The notes below the pieces were generated by a model. It saw only the letters and a list, made by a program, of their open reading frames with translations, made no database searches and was not told the origin of the DNA. From an uncultured Ruminococcus sp. (GTDB lineage: Bacteria > Bacillota > Clostridia > Oscillospirales > Ruminococcaceae), in contig CAMHMM010000100.1 in assembly GCA_946186215.1 (NCBI GenBank), forward strand, positions 1-6,856: a stretch of 6,856 nucleotides of DNA. The letters are read 5' to 3'. Numbering within the stretch: the first letter of the stretch is position 1; every line of letters starts with the position of its first letter. Below are positions 5,567-6,856 of the stretch, in pieces. A program made the translations under genes and the position numbers.

Positions 5567-6856
5567 ATGAAGAAAAATATAGTCAGAGAAACGATAAAAT
5601 ATATATTACTGTTTTTTGCCACAGCAGGGCTGCTGTTCCTTTTTCTCTCGGCGTGCGCTCATATACCGCGCTCTGCGGTAAGGGACAATATGCTCTCCTC
5701 GGCAGATTATTTCGCCGAAGAGAAGGTCTCTTATCATAGGCTGCACGGGGTTTACGCTACGATGGTGGATAATTATGCGGACTGTATAACCGTTGCTATC
5801 GCATGGGGCTTTGATGAGACACAGCCGCTTGAAAGTGCGATGCTTTCGGCGTATTACAGTGACGGCGTAAGAAATGTCAACGAATGCTTTCTTGACGGGA
5901 TAACAAACGATATTGAGCCGGATACGGAGTATATCCGCTACTGGCACGGTTCTGCGGCGGTGACACGACTGATGCATCTTTTTACGGATATCAGGGGTAT
6001 GCATATCTGTGCCGCAGTGCTGATATGTCTGCTTGCGGTTGTGCTTATCGTGCTGCTTGCTGTGAACAAAAAAATAACCGAGGCCGCCTGTGTTGTGATC
6101 TCCCTTGTCAGCGTCAGCATATGGTATACTGCGGACACAATACAGAATACATGGTGCGTGATCATCATGCTGATGGTTTCGGTCATCTGCGTGATGATGG
6201 CATTTAAGGGGAAATATGAGAGCATCTGCCCGATATTGCTTATAAGCGGTGTTGTCACGGCATTTCTGGATTTTCTCACTACGGAGACCATGACAGTGCT
6301 GTTTCCGCTGCTGCTTGTGATATCAATAAAGCGGCAGGAGGGCGGCAGCTTCAAAAGGGATATCCTTTACTGCCTGAAATGCTGTGTGCTGTGGGGCGCA
6401 GGCTTTGTGTTTATGTGGGTGTCAAAGTGGATATGCGCCTCGGTGATACTGGATACTGATGTTATGCCGTATGTTGCGGGGCATATAGCAGAAAGAGTCA
6501 GCGACATGAAGGAGCCGGGGGTCATCGCCTATCTGTGGGCTATCCTGACACGAAATATCGGCTGCCTGTTCCCTCTCGGCTACGGTGAGATCGGTGCTGT
6601 CGCTGGTATTTTCATAGCGGTCGGTCTGTGCTTTTATGTGTATGTGTTCCGCATCAGCGGTGCGGACAGGGGAACAGTCATATTGTTTGCGGCACTCGGA
6701 GCGGTAGTTTTTCTGCGGTATCTCGTTCTCAATAATCACAGCTATCTTCACTACTTCTTTACCTACCGCGCACAGGTCTCGTCTGTACTGGCACTGCTGC
6801 TCATATGTACTGAAATAACTGCCGTAAGAGCAGGGCGGGGTTCTGCGCCAGGCGGG
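5567..6856 (+). CDS. Conserved polytopic membrane protein of unknown function (3' end outside window)
   Basis: An open frame of 430 codons runs to the window edge without a stop. The ATG at 5567 is preferred over the in-frame ATG at 5561 because AGGGG (5556-5560) is correctly spaced only for the former. Residues 8-30 form a first membrane helix. Residues 31-142 are a mostly polar, probably extracytoplasmic loop, with IPRSAVRDNMLSSADYF (33-49), NYADCITVAIA (69-79) and RYWHG (124-128). About eight to nine further helices follow (roughly 143-166, 172-187, 196-213, 218-232, 240-254, 266-290, 317-335, 341-361, 368-387, 402-418). DFLTTETMTVLFPLL (235-249) and NHSYLHYFFTYR (390-401) look like conserved motifs. 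The pattern resembles uncharacterised clostridial membrane proteins found near glycosyltransferase or polysaccharide genes; a GT-C-like role is possible but unproven. LSAC at 27-30 mimics a lipobox but lies inside the first helix. Confidence 0.85.
   Translation, partial: MKKNIVRETIKYILLFFATAGLLFLFLSACAHIPRSAVRDNMLSSADYFAEEKVSYHRLHGVYATMVDNYADCITVAIAWGFDETQPLESAMLSAYYSDGVRNVNECFLDGITNDIEPDTEYIRYWHGSAAVTRLMHLFTDIRGMHICAAVLICLLAVVLIVLLAVNKKITEAACVVISLVSVSIWYTADTIQNTWCVIIMLMVSVICVMMAFKGKYESICPILLISGVVTAFLDFLTTETMTVLFPLLLVISIKRQEGGSFKRDILYCLKCCVLWGAGFVFMWVSKWICASVILDTDVMPYVAGHIAERVSDMKEPGVIAYLWAILTRNIGCLFPLGYGEIGAVAGIFIAVGLCFYVYVFRISGADRGTVILFAALGAVVFLRYLVLNNHSYLHYFFTYRAQVSSVLALLLICTEITAVRAGRGSAPGG

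Noticed and set aside
5645..5656. Lipobox-like LSAC suggesting a lipoprotein
   Set aside because: The motif is at the end of the first membrane helix of a polytopic protein, and the following IPRSAV segment looks like the first loop seen in similar membrane proteins.
5938..6354. A minus-strand open frame of 138 codons
   Set aside because: It is antisense to the membrane protein gene, which has a consensus promoter, a ribosome site and membrane-helix periodicity.

Overview
The window looks like chromosomal DNA of an anaerobic Clostridia member, most likely a Ruminococcus-like Oscillospiraceae from a gut or rumen. The evidence is the gene set: a monomeric [FeFe] hydrogenase with an N-terminal ferredoxin domain, an Lrp-type regulator joined to a class I/II aminotransferase, a papain/C39-like cysteine peptidase-like protein, and a cytoplasmic GH95 fucosidase. 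Base composition is moderate and purine-rich Shine-Dalgarno sites precede most starts. The taxon is inferred, since no rRNA or marker gene is present.

Layout. Positions 1-5260 hold seven minus-strand genes, in transcription order: a 96-residue unknown protein (5260-4970), a 137-residue unknown protein (4973-4560), an [FeFe] hydrogenase (4544-3021), an Lrp/AsnC regulator (2943-2464), a PLP-dependent aminotransferase (2467-1292), a C39-like protein with a TTG start (1317-778), and the first 252 residues of a GH95 alpha-L-fucosidase (756-1, cut by the window edge). They are tightly packed, with overlaps of 4, 4 and 26 bases and gaps of 15, 21 and 77 bases. The 77-base gap carries a near-perfect GC-rich hairpin. 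A strong sigma-A-type promoter at 5307-5335 reads into the first gene, so all seven could form one transcription unit.

Positions 5261-5566 form a divergent intergenic region with no gene. It holds the leftward promoter, a small GC-rich hairpin, a pair of nested inverted repeats, and a rightward promoter with perfect consensus hexamers (5485-5513) that has dyad symmetry in its spacer. From 5567 to the right edge runs a plus-strand polytopic membrane protein (430 residues visible, no stop reached) that resembles uncharacterised clostridial membrane proteins often annotated only as hypothetical.

How the genes fit together. The Lrp gene and the aminotransferase are translationally coupled and probably act as a local amino-acid-responsive pair. 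The hydrogenase would dispose of electrons from ferredoxin during fermentation, and the fucosidase would release fucose from host or plant glycans inside the cell. No obvious single pathway joins all seven genes. No mobile element, tRNA, rRNA or CRISPR array is visible.
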